DNA of 64,000 nucleotides from Streptomyces sp. NBC_01463 (GCA_036227345.1 CP109468.1:6076001-6140000); one strand, 5' to 3'; shown: positions 18,561-28,192, counted from the stretch's first letter. Notes: generated from the sequence alone by a model not told the origin. Program-made: numbers and translations.

Positions 18561-20030
18561 TCACCCCACCGTGCGCGGCAGCCGCAGGCTCAGCAGGGTC
18601 GTCAGCGCCACCGCCGCCAGCTGCACCAGCAGCGTCACGATCAGCGCGTCCCGCATGCCCGAGCCCGGTGCCAGGGCCAGGAACAGCGAGCCGAGCGTCG
18701 CCACGCCCAGGGCCAGCGCCGCCTGCTGGGTCGTCGTCATGACCCCGCCGCCCACCCCGGCGCGCTCCGGCGGTACGTCGGACAGGACGATGCGGAACAG
18801 GACGGGCAGCTGCAGCCCCTGACCCAGGCCGGCGATCGCCATCCCCGGGATCAGGCCCGGCAGCCCCAGGCCCGACCAGCCGTGCCACACCGTGAGGGCG
18901 AGCACGACGATGCCGGCCGCCTGGATCAGGCCGCCCGCCGTCACCACCCGGCTGCCGAAGCGCCGCACCAGCCGCGGACCGGCCAGCGAGGCCGCGAAGA
19001 AGGCCACCGCCATCGGGGCCATCGACAGGCCCGACGCCGCCGGGCCCAGCTTCAGCCCCTGCTGGAGCGCCACCGCGATGACGAACATGAAGCCGCCGAA
19101 GCCGATCGAGAACGGCACCACCAGCGCCAGCCCGCGCCGCAGCGAGTCCAGCCGCAGCAGGCTCGGCGGGATCAGCGGGATCAGTCCGCGCCGGTCCGCC
19201 CGCCGCTCCACCCGGTAGAACGCGGCCGCGGCGAACGGGAACAGCGCCAGCGACACCCACGTCCACAGCGGCCAGCCCGCCGCCCGCCCCTCGGTGAGCG
19301 GGGCCAGCAGGGTCACGAGCGACGCGGCGAGCAGCAGCGTGCCCGGTACGTCGACGGGCGCCGGCCGCTCCGAACGGGTCTCCGGCACCGCACGGGCCGC
19401 CAGGACCAGTCCGACGGCCGCCACCGGGACGTTGACCAGGAACACCGAGCGCCAGCCCGCGCTCTCGCCGAACACCGACGACAGCGGTGCGGCGGCGACC
19501 AGGACCCCGCCCAGGATCTGGCCCGCGACCATGGAGAGACCGGCCGTGGCCCCGTACAGGCTCATCGCCCTGGCCCGTCGGTGTCCCGAGGTGGCGGCCT
19601 GGATGGTGGCGAGCACCTGCGGCAGCATCAGGGCCGCCGACGCGCCCTGGGCCACGCGTGCCCCGACCAGCGTCCAGGCGTCGGGCGCCAGTCCGCAGGC
19701 CAGGGAGGTGAGCCCGAACGCGGCGATGCCCAGCAGGAAGAGCCGGCGCCGGCCGGCCATGTCGCCGAGCCGGCCGCCGAGGACGAGCAGGACGGCGTAG
19801 GAGAGGCCGTAGCCCGCGACGACCAGTTCCAGCAGGGCGGGGCCCGCCGCGAGGTCGTGGTCGATGGTGGGCAGGGCGACGTTGACGATGAAGAAGTCGA
19901 TCAGCGGAAGGGCGGCGCCCAGCAGCACGGTGAACAGACCCAGCGCGCCGAGCACCGGCGCCGGGTGGTCGTGCCGCACCACCGGGGCGGTGGCGGCGGA
20001 TGTCTTCGGGCGTACAGAGGATTCACTCAC
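18561..20030 (-). CDS. MFS drug exporter (DHA2/EmrB-QacA type)
   Basis: A 489-residue transporter with about 14 hydrophobic helices. The motif A-like GGRLGDMAGRRRLFLLG follows helix 2, and LIDFFIVNVALPTI in helix 1 matches the DHA2 motif D1 region. DHA2 proteins export drugs or metabolites with protons. The GTG at 20030 is the likely start because upstream in-frame codons read through the intergenic region. It is divergent from the XRE/MmyB regulator gene, and the 101-bp gap holds a repeated CCTGGTAC motif, so this regulator probably controls it. Confidence 0.88.
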   Translation of the reverse strand: MSESSVRPKTSAATAPVVRHDHPAPVLGALGLFTVLLGAALPLIDFFIVNVALPTIDHDLAAGPALLELVVAGYGLSYAVLLVLGGRLGDMAGRRRLFLLGIAAFGLTSLACGLAPDAWTLVGARVAQGASAALMLPQVLATIQAATSGHRRARAMSLYGATAGLSMVAGQILGGVLVAAAPLSSVFGESAGWRSVFLVNVPVAAVGLVLAARAVPETRSERPAPVDVPGTLLLAASLVTLLAPLTEGRAAGWPLWTWVSLALFPFAAAAFYRVERRADRRGLIPLIPPSLLRLDSLRRGLALVVPFSIGFGGFMFVIAVALQQGLKLGPAASGLSMAPMAVAFFAASLAGPRLVRRFGSRVVTAGGLIQAAGIVVLALTVWHGWSGLGLPGLIPGMAIAGLGQGLQLPVLFRIVLSDVPPERAGVGGGVMTTTQQAALALGVATLGSLFLALAPGSGMRDALIVTLLVQLAAVALTTLLSLRLPRTVG

Positions 20031-20056
20031 GACATCGACGATCGCTCTTCCCGCAG

Positions 20057-20086
20057 CCTGGTACCAGAGTGTCCTTATCCTGGTAC
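20057..20086. promoter_or_regulatory. Candidate operator between divergent MFS and XRE genes
   Basis: CCTGGTAC occurs at 20057-20064 and again at 20079-20086, exactly 22 bp apart (two helical turns). The first copy is part of the palindrome CTGGTACCAG (20058-20067). This fits a dimeric helix-turn-helix regulator binding two adjacent sites. Confidence 0.5.
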
Positions 20087-20140
20087 AAGTAGCACCTGGC
20101 ATGGCATCGGACGGTCCCGCACCCTGGAGGCATGACGACG

Positions 20141-21067
20141 ATGGTGACGGCAGCGCGGAGCAGCATCGAAACGCCGCGGATCCCACGGACCGAGGGGGCC
20201 GGCGGGACGGATGCCCCGGACGCCTCCGGGACCGAGGTCCGGCGTCACGAGCTCGCGGACTTCCTGCGCAGCCGCCGGGAGCGGATCACCCCCGAGCAGG
20301 TGGGGCTGGTGCGCGGCCGTCGCAGGCGGACCCCGGGGCTGCGCCGCGAGGAGGTCGCCCAGCTCTCCGCCGTCGGCGTCACCTGGTACACCTGGCTCGA
20401 ACAGGCCCGTGACATCCAGGTCTCGCCCCAGGTGCTCGACGCGCTCGCCCGCGCCCTCCTCCTGGACCGCAGCGAGCGCACCCACCTGTTCTCCCTGGCG
20501 GCCGCCATCGACCCGGCGCCCGGCACGGAGTGCCCGAGCATCACCCCGGCCCTGCGCACCATGCTGACGCAGCTTGAGCCGATCCCGGCCTGCGTGCAGA
20601 ACAGCCGCTACGACGTCCTCGCCCACAACCGCACCTACGGCCGGCTGCTCTGCGACATGGACGCGGTGGCTCCCGAGGACCGCAACATCATGCTGCTCTG
20701 CTACACGAACGAGGAATGGCGCTCCTCGGTCATGGACGTCGCCGAGGTGACCCGGCTCCTCACCGCCAAGTTCCGGGCCTCAATGGCCGAACACCTCGCC
20801 GAGCCCGCCTGGAAGGCGCTGCTCAAGCGGCTGGAGACGGCGTCCCCGGAGTTCCGGGAGGTCTGGGCGCGGCACGAGGTCGTGGGGACGGGCGCCCGGT
20901 CCAAGGTCTTCCGCAACGCCCACGTCGGACTGCTGCGCCTGGAGACCACCGACCTCTGGCTGGGGCCTGCGGCGGGACCGCGGCTTGTCACCTACGCACC
21001 GCGCGACGAGGAGACCCGCGAGCGCCTGGAGCGCCTTCAGGCCCTGGTGCTCGCCGACGAGGACTGA
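20141..21067 (+). CDS. XRE-family regulator with MmyB-like ligand domain
   Basis: A protein of about 308 residues. The N-terminal helix-turn-helix includes LADFLRSRRERITPEQVGL and TPGLRREEVAQLSAVGVTWYTWLEQ, the signature of the MmyB-type group. A larger MmyB-like ligand-binding domain (about residues 110-300) follows, in which PAS-like folds bind fatty acids in related proteins. GGAGG at 20126-20130 is 10 nt before the ATG at 20141 and only 1 nt before the ATG at 20132, so I prefer 20141. Its 3' end overlaps the convergent MFS gene by 31 bp. Confidence 0.85.
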   Translation: MVTAARSSIETPRIPRTEGAGGTDAPDASGTEVRRHELADFLRSRRERITPEQVGLVRGRRRRTPGLRREEVAQLSAVGVTWYTWLEQARDIQVSPQVLDALARALLLDRSERTHLFSLAAAIDPAPGTECPSITPALRTMLTQLEPIPACVQNSRYDVLAHNRTYGRLLCDMDAVAPEDRNIMLLCYTNEEWRSSVMDVAEVTRLLTAKFRASMAEHLAEPAWKALLKRLETASPEFREVWARHEVVGTGARSKVFRNAHVGLLRLETTDLWLGPAAGPRLVTYAPRDEETRERLERLQALVLADED

Positions 21068-22545
21068 CCCGCGGACGCCCCGGCAGCGGACGGCGAGGAG
21101 GCCTCCTCGGACCCCTCCAGCCGTTCCGCGGTCCGGCGGGCGGTCTCCCTGGCCCAGCGTCCGCTGCTCAGCGCGCCGACCAGCAGGACGCACACCCCGC
21201 AGCCGGTGATGATCCACCAGGCGGGCCTGCTCGCCGACACGAAGTCGGAGGCCGGTCCGCCGCCGTACGAGGAGCCCGCGCCGGCCACTCCCGCCGCGAG
21301 GACCGCCCCGATCACCGCGACGCCCAGCGTCTGCCCGATCTGGCGGCTGGTCGAGGCGACCGCGGCGGCCACACCCGCCTGGGAGCGCGGCATCCCGGAG
21401 ACGGCGGTGTTGGTGATCGGCGCGTTCACCGCGCCGAAGCCCAGGCCGAACAGCACATACGCGGTGAACATCGACACGTTGCCGGTCTCCGCGTCGAACG
21501 CCGCGAACATCAGCCCGCTCACCGCCATCGCGACACCGGCGACGAGCAGCGGGATGCGCGGCCCGCGGCCGGCGACGACCCGGCCCGACAGGGGCGCCAG
21601 TACGCAGACCACGACCGCCATCGGCAGCGTGTAGAGGCCCGCGTCGAGCGCGCTCAGACCTCGTACGTCCTGCAGGTAGAGGGTGTTGACGAAGAGGAAG
21701 CCGCCCAGGGCGGCGAAGGCGCTCACCGCTATCACGGTGGCCCCGCTGAACGGGACGCTGCGGAAGAACCGCAGGTCGATCAGTGGATCGGTGCGCCGGG
21801 GTTCGTACATCAGCAGGCCGATGAGCGAGGCCGCCGCGAGCGCGGCGAGGAGCAGGATCTCCGCCGAGGTCCAGCCCTTCTGCGGCGCCTCGATGATCGC
21901 GTACGTCAGCGAGCCCAGCAGCGCGATCACCAGCAGCTGGCCCACCGGGTCCGGGCGGCGGGCCTTCGGGGCGCGGGACTCGGGGACGTACCGCCAGGTC
22001 AGCAGCAGGGCGGCGAGGCCGACCGGCAGGTTGATCCAGAAGATCGACCGCCAGCCGACCGAGTCGACCAGGGCGCCGCCGACCACGGGACCCGCGGCCA
22101 TCGAGACGCCGACGACGCCGCCCCACACGCCGATCGCACGGGCGCGCTCACGGGGGTCGGTGAAGGTGTTGGTGATGATCGACATCGCCACCGGGTTGAG
22201 CATCGAGCCACCGACGGCCTGCACCATCCGGAACGCGATGAGCGCCTCCAGGCTGGGCGCCAGCGAGCAGAGCGCCGAGCCCAGGGTGAACAGGACGAGA
22301 CCGGCCATGAAGACCTTGCGCCGCCCGATCCGGTCGGCGGTGGACCCCGCGAGCATCAGGAGGGAGGCGAGGACGAGCGTGTACGCGTCGATCGTCCACT
22401 GCATCCCCGCGACACTCGCGTCCAGGTCCTGACGCATGGCGGGCAGGGCGACATTGAGGACGGTGTTGTCGAGACTGACGATCAGGAGGCTGATGCAGCA
22501 GATCGCGAGTACGAGCATCCGTCGTCGGTGGCTGAGCTCGGGCAT
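21037..22545 (-). CDS. MFS drug exporter (DHA2/EmrB-QacA type)
   Basis: A 502-residue transporter with about 14 helices. It starts MPELSHRRRMLVLAICCISLL and has LDNTVLNVALPAMRQDL in helix 1 (DHA2 signature) and the loop GSTADRIGRRKVFMAGL. It should export a hydrophobic compound or drug with protons. It lies 15 bp after the beta-lactamase gene on the same strand, so the two may be one transcription unit combining drug efflux and beta-lactam hydrolysis. The C-terminal tail is Ser/Ala-rich and overlaps the end of the XRE gene in antisense. Confidence 0.88.
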   Translation of the reverse strand: MPELSHRRRMLVLAICCISLLIVSLDNTVLNVALPAMRQDLDASVAGMQWTIDAYTLVLASLLMLAGSTADRIGRRKVFMAGLVLFTLGSALCSLAPSLEALIAFRMVQAVGGSMLNPVAMSIITNTFTDPRERARAIGVWGGVVGVSMAAGPVVGGALVDSVGWRSIFWINLPVGLAALLLTWRYVPESRAPKARRPDPVGQLLVIALLGSLTYAIIEAPQKGWTSAEILLLAALAAASLIGLLMYEPRRTDPLIDLRFFRSVPFSGATVIAVSAFAALGGFLFVNTLYLQDVRGLSALDAGLYTLPMAVVVCVLAPLSGRVVAGRGPRIPLLVAGVAMAVSGLMFAAFDAETGNVSMFTAYVLFGLGFGAVNAPITNTAVSGMPRSQAGVAAAVASTSRQIGQTLGVAVIGAVLAAGVAGAGSSYGGGPASDFVSASRPAWWIITGCGVCVLLVGALSSGRWARETARRTAERLEGSEEASSPSAAGASAGQSSSASTRA

Positions 22546-22560
22546 ACATGGATAGTACGG

Positions 22561-23538
22561 CTAACTAACGACTTCCGCTGCCAGTACCTTCGCGACCCCG
22601 GCCACCAGCGGATGGTCGCCGGTCGCGTCCGCGTCCCCGTCCGGCTTGGTCGTCAGCACGACCAGCACCACCGGTGCCCCGTCCGGCGTCCAGGCGATGC
22701 CCGCGTCGTTGCAGCTGGCGTACGAGCCGCCGCCGGTCTTGTCCGCGATCGTCCACTCCGGCGGCAGCCCGAGCCGGAAACGGGTCCCGCTGGTCCGGCA
22801 GTTGAGCAGCCAGCCGGTCAGCCGCTCGCGGTCGTGGCTCTCCAGCGCGTTCCCGAGCACGAGGCGGGCGTAGGAGCGCGCGAGGGCGGCCGGGGTGGTG
22901 GTGTCCGTACGCCGCCAGGGTTCGGCCGAATTGAGCACGGGCTCCCAGCGGTCGAGCCGGGTCACCGGGTCGCCGATGGAGCGGCTGAAGCGGGTGACGG
23001 CGTGCGGGCCGCCGAGCTCGCGCAGCAGCAGATTGGCCGCCGTGTTGTCGCTGTCGCAGATCGCCGCTTCGCAGAGCTGGTCGATGGTCAGCCCGCTCGC
23101 GATGCATTCCGGGGTGTCGGTGACCACGGAGTCGGAGACGCAGTCCGCCTTCGTGTAGCGCACGAGCCGGCCGAGCACCTCGCCGTTCCGGTCCAGATCC
23201 CGCAGCACCGCCGCGGCGGCGAGCGTCTTGAAGGTGGAGAGCATGGGGAAGCGCTCGTCGGCCCGGTGCCGGACGGCGACCCCGGTGGCCACGTTGTAGG
23301 CGAAGGCGCCGACCCGGGCGCCGTGCGCCCGCTCCAGCTCACGCAGCCTGGCCGTGACGCTCCCGGAGCCGGCCGGGCGCGCGGCGGCCCGGGAGGGGCC
23401 CGCGGCGGCGACGAGCAGCGCGCCGGCGGCGCCCGCCCCGCCCAGCGAGAGCAGGGCCCGGCGGCTGGGGGGCGCGGAGGAGGACCCGGCGGCAGGAGGT
23501 GTCGCGGGCGTCCGGCCTAAGGACCGACTGGAGTTCAT
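22561..23538 (-). CDS. Class A beta-lactamase with Tat signal
   Basis: A 325-residue serine beta-lactamase. All catalytic elements are visible: STFK (active-site Ser and Lys), the SDN loop in CDSDNTAANLLL, the omega-loop Glu in WEPVLNSAEP and the KTGGG strand. The N-terminus carries a twin-arginine signal, SRRALLSLGGAGAAGALLVAAA, consistent with export in folded form. ATG at 23538 follows GAGGGAG at good distance. Chromosomal class A enzymes of this kind are common in Streptomyces. The MFS gene follows after 15 bp. Confidence 0.93.
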   Translation of the reverse strand: MNSSRSLGRTPATPPAAGSSSAPPSRRALLSLGGAGAAGALLVAAAGPSRAAARPAGSGSVTARLRELERAHGARVGAFAYNVATGVAVRHRADERFPMLSTFKTLAAAAVLRDLDRNGEVLGRLVRYTKADCVSDSVVTDTPECIASGLTIDQLCEAAICDSDNTAANLLLRELGGPHAVTRFSRSIGDPVTRLDRWEPVLNSAEPWRRTDTTTPAALARSYARLVLGNALESHDRERLTGWLLNCRTSGTRFRLGLPPEWTIADKTGGGSYASCNDAGIAWTPDGAPVVLVVLTTKPDGDADATGDHPLVAGVAKVLAAEVVS

Positions 23539-23704
23539 GATGTTCGTCTCCCTCGTTCGTGATCTCGGTACGGGCCCCCTCACGCTACGGGCGGGGCCCG
23601 GCGGCCGGGGCATGTATCCGTCGCCCCGGCGAGCCGCCGCCCGGTCCCGCGGCCGCCCGCGGCCGGCCGGCCGAGCAGTTCCCCGCGTACGCGACAATGG
23701 GGGA

Positions 23705-24853
23705 ATGACCACGCTCGCCCCCGCGCCCCCGCTGCTCCGTATCGGCCCGCACACCGTGCAGCCGCCGGTGGTCCTGGCCCCCATGGCAGGCATCACCAAC
23801 GCACCCTTCCGCACCCTGTGCCGGGAGTTCTCGGGCGGCAAGGGGCTGTTCGTCAGCGAGATGATCACCACGCGGGCCCTGGTCGAGCGCAACGAGAAGA
23901 CCATGCAGCTCATCCACTTCGACGCGAGCGAGACCCCGCGCTCGATCCAGCTGTACGGCGTGGACCCGGTCACGGTCGGCAAGGCCGTCCGCATGATCGT
24001 CGACGAGAACCTCGCCGACCACATCGACCTGAACTTCGGCTGCCCGGTCCCCAAGGTCACCCGCAAGGGCGGCGGCTCGGCGCTCCCGTACAAGCGGCCG
24101 CTGCTGCGCGCGATCCTCAAGCAGGCCGTCTCGCAGGCCGGTGACCTGCCGGTCACCATCAAGATGCGCAAGGGCATCGACGACGACCACCTCACCTTCC
24201 TCGACGCCGGCCGGATCGCCGTCGAGGAGGGCGTCACGGCCGTCGCCCTGCACGGCAGGACGACGGCGCAGCACTACGGCGGGACCGCCGACTGGGACGC
24301 CATCGCCCGGCTCAAGGAACACGTCCCGGAGATCCCCGTCCTCGGCAACGGCGACATCTGGTGCGCCGACGACGCCCTGCGGATGATGCGCGAGACCGGC
24401 TGCGACGGCGTGGTCGTGGGCCGCGGCTGCCTGGGCCGCCCCTGGCTCTTCGGCGACCTGGTGAGCGCGTTCGAGGGCACGGAGACCCGGCAGGCGCCCT
24501 CCCTGCGCACGGTCGCGGACGTCATGCTGCGGCACGCGACGCTGCTGGGGGAGTGGATCGGTGACGAGTCCCGCGGCGTGATCGACTTCCGCAAGCACGT
24601 GGCCTGGTACCTGAAGGGCTTCGCGGTCGGTTCCGAGATGCGCAAGAAGCTGGCGGTCACCTCGTCGCTGGAGGAGCTCGGCTCGCAGCTCCAGGAGCTG
24701 GAGCTGGACCAGCCGTGGCCGGACGGCGCCGACGGTCCGCGCGGCCGCACCTCGGGCAACAACCGGGTGGTGCTCCCGGACGGCTGGCTCAAGGACCCGT
24801 ACGACTGCGCGGGCGTCGGCGCGGACGCGGAACTGGACACTTCGGGCGGCTGA
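23705..24853 (+). CDS. dusB: tRNA-dihydrouridine synthase
   Basis: A 382-residue FMN-dependent enzyme reducing uridines in tRNA D-loops. The N-terminal APMAGITNAPFR motif, the catalytic Cys in DLNFGCPVPKV, the FMN phosphate loops (NGDIWCADDALRMM) and the GVVVGRGCLGRPWLF segment are all present. A C-terminal helical domain follows from about residue 260. The ATG at 23705 is 6 nt after GACAAT (23693-23698), suggesting leaderless transcription. Divergent from the beta-lactamase. The family member (B rather than A or C) is inferred from the motif pattern. Confidence 0.92.
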   Translation: MTTLAPAPPLLRIGPHTVQPPVVLAPMAGITNAPFRTLCREFSGGKGLFVSEMITTRALVERNEKTMQLIHFDASETPRSIQLYGVDPVTVGKAVRMIVDENLADHIDLNFGCPVPKVTRKGGGSALPYKRPLLRAILKQAVSQAGDLPVTIKMRKGIDDDHLTFLDAGRIAVEEGVTAVALHGRTTAQHYGGTADWDAIARLKEHVPEIPVLGNGDIWCADDALRMMRETGCDGVVVGRGCLGRPWLFGDLVSAFEGTETRQAPSLRTVADVMLRHATLLGEWIGDESRGVIDFRKHVAWYLKGFAVGSEMRKKLAVTSSLEELGSQLQELELDQPWPDGADGPRGRTSGNNRVVLPDGWLKDPYDCAGVGADAELDTSGG

Positions 24854-25400
24854 GCGGCCTCCCCGAGAGGGCACCGGGTGCCCTCTCTCCCTCGATGCTC
24901 ATCTGAGCGCAATATCCCGCGAGAATCGGCCGATCGGGCCGAGAAGTGATGCTCGGCGCGCCCGCGTGTCACGTCTAGTTACCCCTGTGTGAGCGTGAGG
25001 CCACCAGGAGCCACCAATAGGGCGTCCGGATGGTGACATCTGAGCGGCCGTTCCGGCGTGATTCTCGCCACCTTGAGAGGGGTGCCGCTCGTATGAGCGC
25101 AAAGTGTGCGGATGCACTTCTCAAATGATGGCACTGGGTGCCAGGTGGCTCCACTTTGATCGATCGACGTATTCACTACGGAACGTCACGAAAACCGCAG
25201 CGTCGTCGAGCGTTCCGTAGTGACGCGTTCAAGTCCTGAACGCGAACCCTTGACCGGCTCGCCCATGGGTCACTTTCGATCTGCTGGCGGACGGGTGGTT
25301 GAGGCCGCATGACGGGCAAGTGGACGTACCGAGACACCTTCGATCTGGGTATGTTCCTCGCCGTCAGGGCAGCCACCGCGTCGTCGAGGAGTCGAGACTC
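24854..25400. other. 547-bp intergenic region before ppdK
   Basis: No credible gene is seen. The region holds several signals. ACGTCTAGTTACCC (24971-24984) recurs with one change upstream of the winged-helix gene at 28589. TGAGCGCAA occurs twice (near 24904 and 25095). There is a TGGCAC/GTGCCA dyad at 25129-25143 and a perfect 13-bp inverted repeat at 25173-25223. Such length and structure suggest strongly regulated ppdK expression. Confidence 0.6.
25173..25223. repeat. Perfect 13-bp inverted repeat upstream of ppdK
   Basis: TCACTACGGAACG at 25173-25185 is the exact reverse complement of CGTTCCGTAGTGA at 25211-25223, with a 25-bp loop. It lies 178 bp before the ppdK start and could be an operator or an RNA switch stem. 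Confidence 0.7.
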
Positions 25401-28112
25401 GTGTCGGAAAACGAAGACCTTCAGAAGTTCGTCTACGACTTCACCGAGGGCAACAAGGAACTGAAGGACCTTCTCGGCGGGAAGGGTGCCAACCTCGCCG
25501 AGATGACCAACCTCGGGCTTCCCGTCCCTCCGGGTTTCACCATCACCACCGAGGCGTGCAAGGTCTACCTCGACAGTGGCGACGAGCCGGCCGCCCTGCG
25601 CGACGAGGTGAGTGCGCACCTCGACGCCCTTGAGGCGCGGATGGGCAAGAAGCTCGGCCAGGCCGACGACCCGCTGCTGGTCTCCGTCCGCTCCGGCGCC
25701 AAGTTCTCGATGCCCGGCATGATGGACACGGTCCTCAACATCGGTCTCTCCGACGCCTCGGTCGTCGGTCTCGTCGCCCAGTCCGGCGACGAGCGGTTCG
25801 CCTGGGACTCCTACCGCCGGCTCATCCAGATGTTCGGCAAGACCGTCCTCGGGGTCGACGGAGACCTCTTCGAGGAGGCGCTGGAGGCCGCGAAGCAGGC
25901 CAAGGGCGTCACCGTCGACGTGGATCTCGACGCGGCCGACCTGAAGAAGCTGGTCAGGCAGTTCAAGAAGATCGTCACCCGGGACGCCGGACGCGACTTC
26001 CCGCAGGAGCCGCGCGAGCAGATGGACCTGGCCATAAAGGCCGTCTTCGACTCGTGGAACACCGACCGGGCCAAGCTGTACCGCCGCCAGGAGCGCATCC
26101 CCGGCGACCTCGGCACCGCGGTCAACATCTGTTCCATGGTCTTCGGCAACCTCGGCCCGGACTCCGGTACGGGCGTCGCGTTCACCCGTGACCCCGCCAG
26201 CGGCCATCAGGGCGTCTACGGCGACTACCTGCAGAACGCGCAGGGCGAGGACGTCGTCGCGGGCATCCGCAACACCGTGCCGCTCGCCGAGCTGGAGTCC
26301 ATCGACAAGAAGTCGTACGACCAGCTGATGCAGATCATGGAGACGCTGGAGACTCACTACAAGGACCTCTGCGACATCGAGTTCACCATCGAGCGCGGCC
26401 AGTTGTGGATGCTCCAGACCCGGGTCGGCAAGCGCACCGCCGGTGCCGCGTTCCGGATCGCCACCCAGCTCGTCGACCAGGGGCTCATCGGCGAGGCCGA
26501 GGCGCTCCAGCGCGTCAACGGCGCGCAGCTGGCGCAGCTGATGTTCCCGCGCTTCGACGACGACGCGAAGACCGAGCGGCTGGGCCGCGGCATCGCCGCG
26601 TCGCCGGGCGCCGCGGTCGGCAAGGCCGTCTTCGACTCGTACACCGCGGTCAAGTGGTCCCGCTCCGGCGAGAAGGTCATCCTCATCCGCCGCGAGACCA
26701 ACCCGGACGACCTCGACGGCATGATCGCGGCCGAGGGCATCCTGACCTCGCGCGGCGGCAAGACCTCGCACGCGGCCGTCGTCGCCCGCGGCATGGGCAA
26801 GACCTGTGTCTGCGGCGCCGAGGACCTGGAGGTCGACACCAAGCGCCGCCGGATGACGGTGGGCGGCCGGGTCATCGAGGAGGGCGACGTCGTCTCCATC
26901 GACGGCTCGACCGGCAAGGTGTACCTCGGTGAGGTACCCGTCGTACCGTCGCCGGTCGTCGAGTACTTCGAGGGCCGGATGCACGCGGGCGCCGACGACG
27001 CCGACGAACTGGTCGCCGCCGTGCACCGGATCATGGCGTACGCGGACCGGGTGCGCAGGCTGCGGGTGCGGGCCAACGCGGACAACGCCGAGGACGCGCT
27101 GCGGGCCCGCCGCTTCGGCGCCCAGGGCATCGGGCTGTGCCGCACCGAGCACATGTTCCTCGGCGAGCGCCGCGAGATGGTCGAGAAGCTGATCCTGGCC
27201 GACACCGACCAGGAGCGCGAGACGGCCCTGGAGCAGCTGCTGCCGCTCCAGAAGGCCGACTTCATCGAGCTCTTCGAGGCGATGGACGGACTGCCCGTCA
27301 CCGTACGGCTGCTGGACCCGCCGCTGCACGAGTTCCTGCCCGACATCACCGAGCTCTCGGTCCGCGTCGCACTCGCCGAGTCCCGCAAGGACGCCAACGA
27401 GAACGACCTGCGGCTGCTGCAGGCCGTGCACAAGCTGCACGAGCAGAACCCGATGCTCGGTCTGCGCGGGGTCCGCCTCGGGCTGGTCATCCCCGGCCTG
27501 TTCGCCATGCAGGTGCGGGCGATCGCCGAGGCCGCCGCCGAGCGCAAGAACGCCAAGGGCGACCCGCGCGCGGAGATCATGATCCCGCTCGTCGGTACGG
27601 TCCAGGAGCTGGAGATCGTCCGGGAGGAGGCCGACCGCGTCATCGCCGAGGTCCAGGCCGCCACGGGCACCGACCTCAAGCTGAAGATCGGCACGATGAT
27701 CGAGCTGCCGCGGGCCGCGCTGACCGCCGGTCAGATCGCCGAGGCGGCGGAGTTCTTCTCCTTCGGCACCAACGACCTGACCCAGACGGTGTGGGGATTC
27801 TCCCGCGACGACGTGGAGGCCTCGTTCTTCACCGCGTACCTGGAGAAGGGCATCTTCGGGGTGTCGCCGTTCGAGACGATCGACCGGGACGGCGTGGGCT
27901 CGCTGGTCCGCAGCGCGGTCGCGGCCGGCAAGGCCACCCGCCCCGACCTGAAGCTCGGCGTCTGCGGCGAGCACGGCGGCGACCCGGAGTCGGTGCACTT
28001 CTTCCACGAGGTGGGCCTGGACTACGTCTCCTGCTCACCGTTCCGCATTCCGGTGGCCCGCCTGGAGGCCGGCCGCGCGGCCGCGGAGTCGCGGGGCAGC
28101 GACAGCCGCTGA
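25401..28112 (+). CDS. ppdK: Pyruvate, phosphate dikinase
   Basis: A 903-residue enzyme interconverting pyruvate, ATP and Pi with phosphoenolpyruvate, AMP and PPi. The order is an N-terminal ATP-grasp domain (LLGGKGANLAEM, SVRSGAKFSMPGMMDT), a central phospho-histidine domain with GGKTSHAAVVARGMGK carrying the catalytic His, and a C-terminal PEP-binding barrel with the active-site Cys in KLGVCGEHGGDPESV. The GTG at 25401 is preceded by GAGGAG at 25386-25391 (spacing 9). A 15-bp hairpin at 28193-28229 terminates it. It contributes to gluconeogenesis or pyruvate/PEP balance. Confidence 0.96.
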   Translation: MSENEDLQKFVYDFTEGNKELKDLLGGKGANLAEMTNLGLPVPPGFTITTEACKVYLDSGDEPAALRDEVSAHLDALEARMGKKLGQADDPLLVSVRSGAKFSMPGMMDTVLNIGLSDASVVGLVAQSGDERFAWDSYRRLIQMFGKTVLGVDGDLFEEALEAAKQAKGVTVDVDLDAADLKKLVRQFKKIVTRDAGRDFPQEPREQMDLAIKAVFDSWNTDRAKLYRRQERIPGDLGTAVNICSMVFGNLGPDSGTGVAFTRDPASGHQGVYGDYLQNAQGEDVVAGIRNTVPLAELESIDKKSYDQLMQIMETLETHYKDLCDIEFTIERGQLWMLQTRVGKRTAGAAFRIATQLVDQGLIGEAEALQRVNGAQLAQLMFPRFDDDAKTERLGRGIAASPGAAVGKAVFDSYTAVKWSRSGEKVILIRRETNPDDLDGMIAAEGILTSRGGKTSHAAVVARGMGKTCVCGAEDLEVDTKRRRMTVGGRVIEEGDVVSIDGSTGKVYLGEVPVVPSPVVEYFEGRMHAGADDADELVAAVHRIMAYADRVRRLRVRANADNAEDALRARRFGAQGIGLCRTEHMFLGERREMVEKLILADTDQERETALEQLLPLQKADFIELFEAMDGLPVTVRLLDPPLHEFLPDITELSVRVALAESRKDANENDLRLLQAVHKLHEQNPMLGLRGVRLGLVIPGLFAMQVRAIAEAAAERKNAKGDPRAEIMIPLVGTVQELEIVREEADRVIAEVQAATGTDLKLKIGTMIELPRAALTAGQIAEAAEFFSFGTNDLTQTVWGFSRDDVEASFFTAYLEKGIFGVSPFETIDRDGVGSLVRSAVAAGKATRPDLKLGVCGEHGGDPESVHFFHEVGLDYVSCSPFRIPVARLEAGRAAAESRGSDSR

Positions 28113-28192
28113 ACCGGCTGAACCACTGATTCCGCCGGCGGCCGCGGGACCGGGCGACCCTCATCGGTCCGGCGGCAGCCGCGGAATTCCCT

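Noticed and set aside
25176..28007. 943-codon minus-strand frame opposite ppdK
   Set aside because: Antisense shadow of ppdK with Asp/Val/Gly/Leu-biased composition and no recognisable domains.
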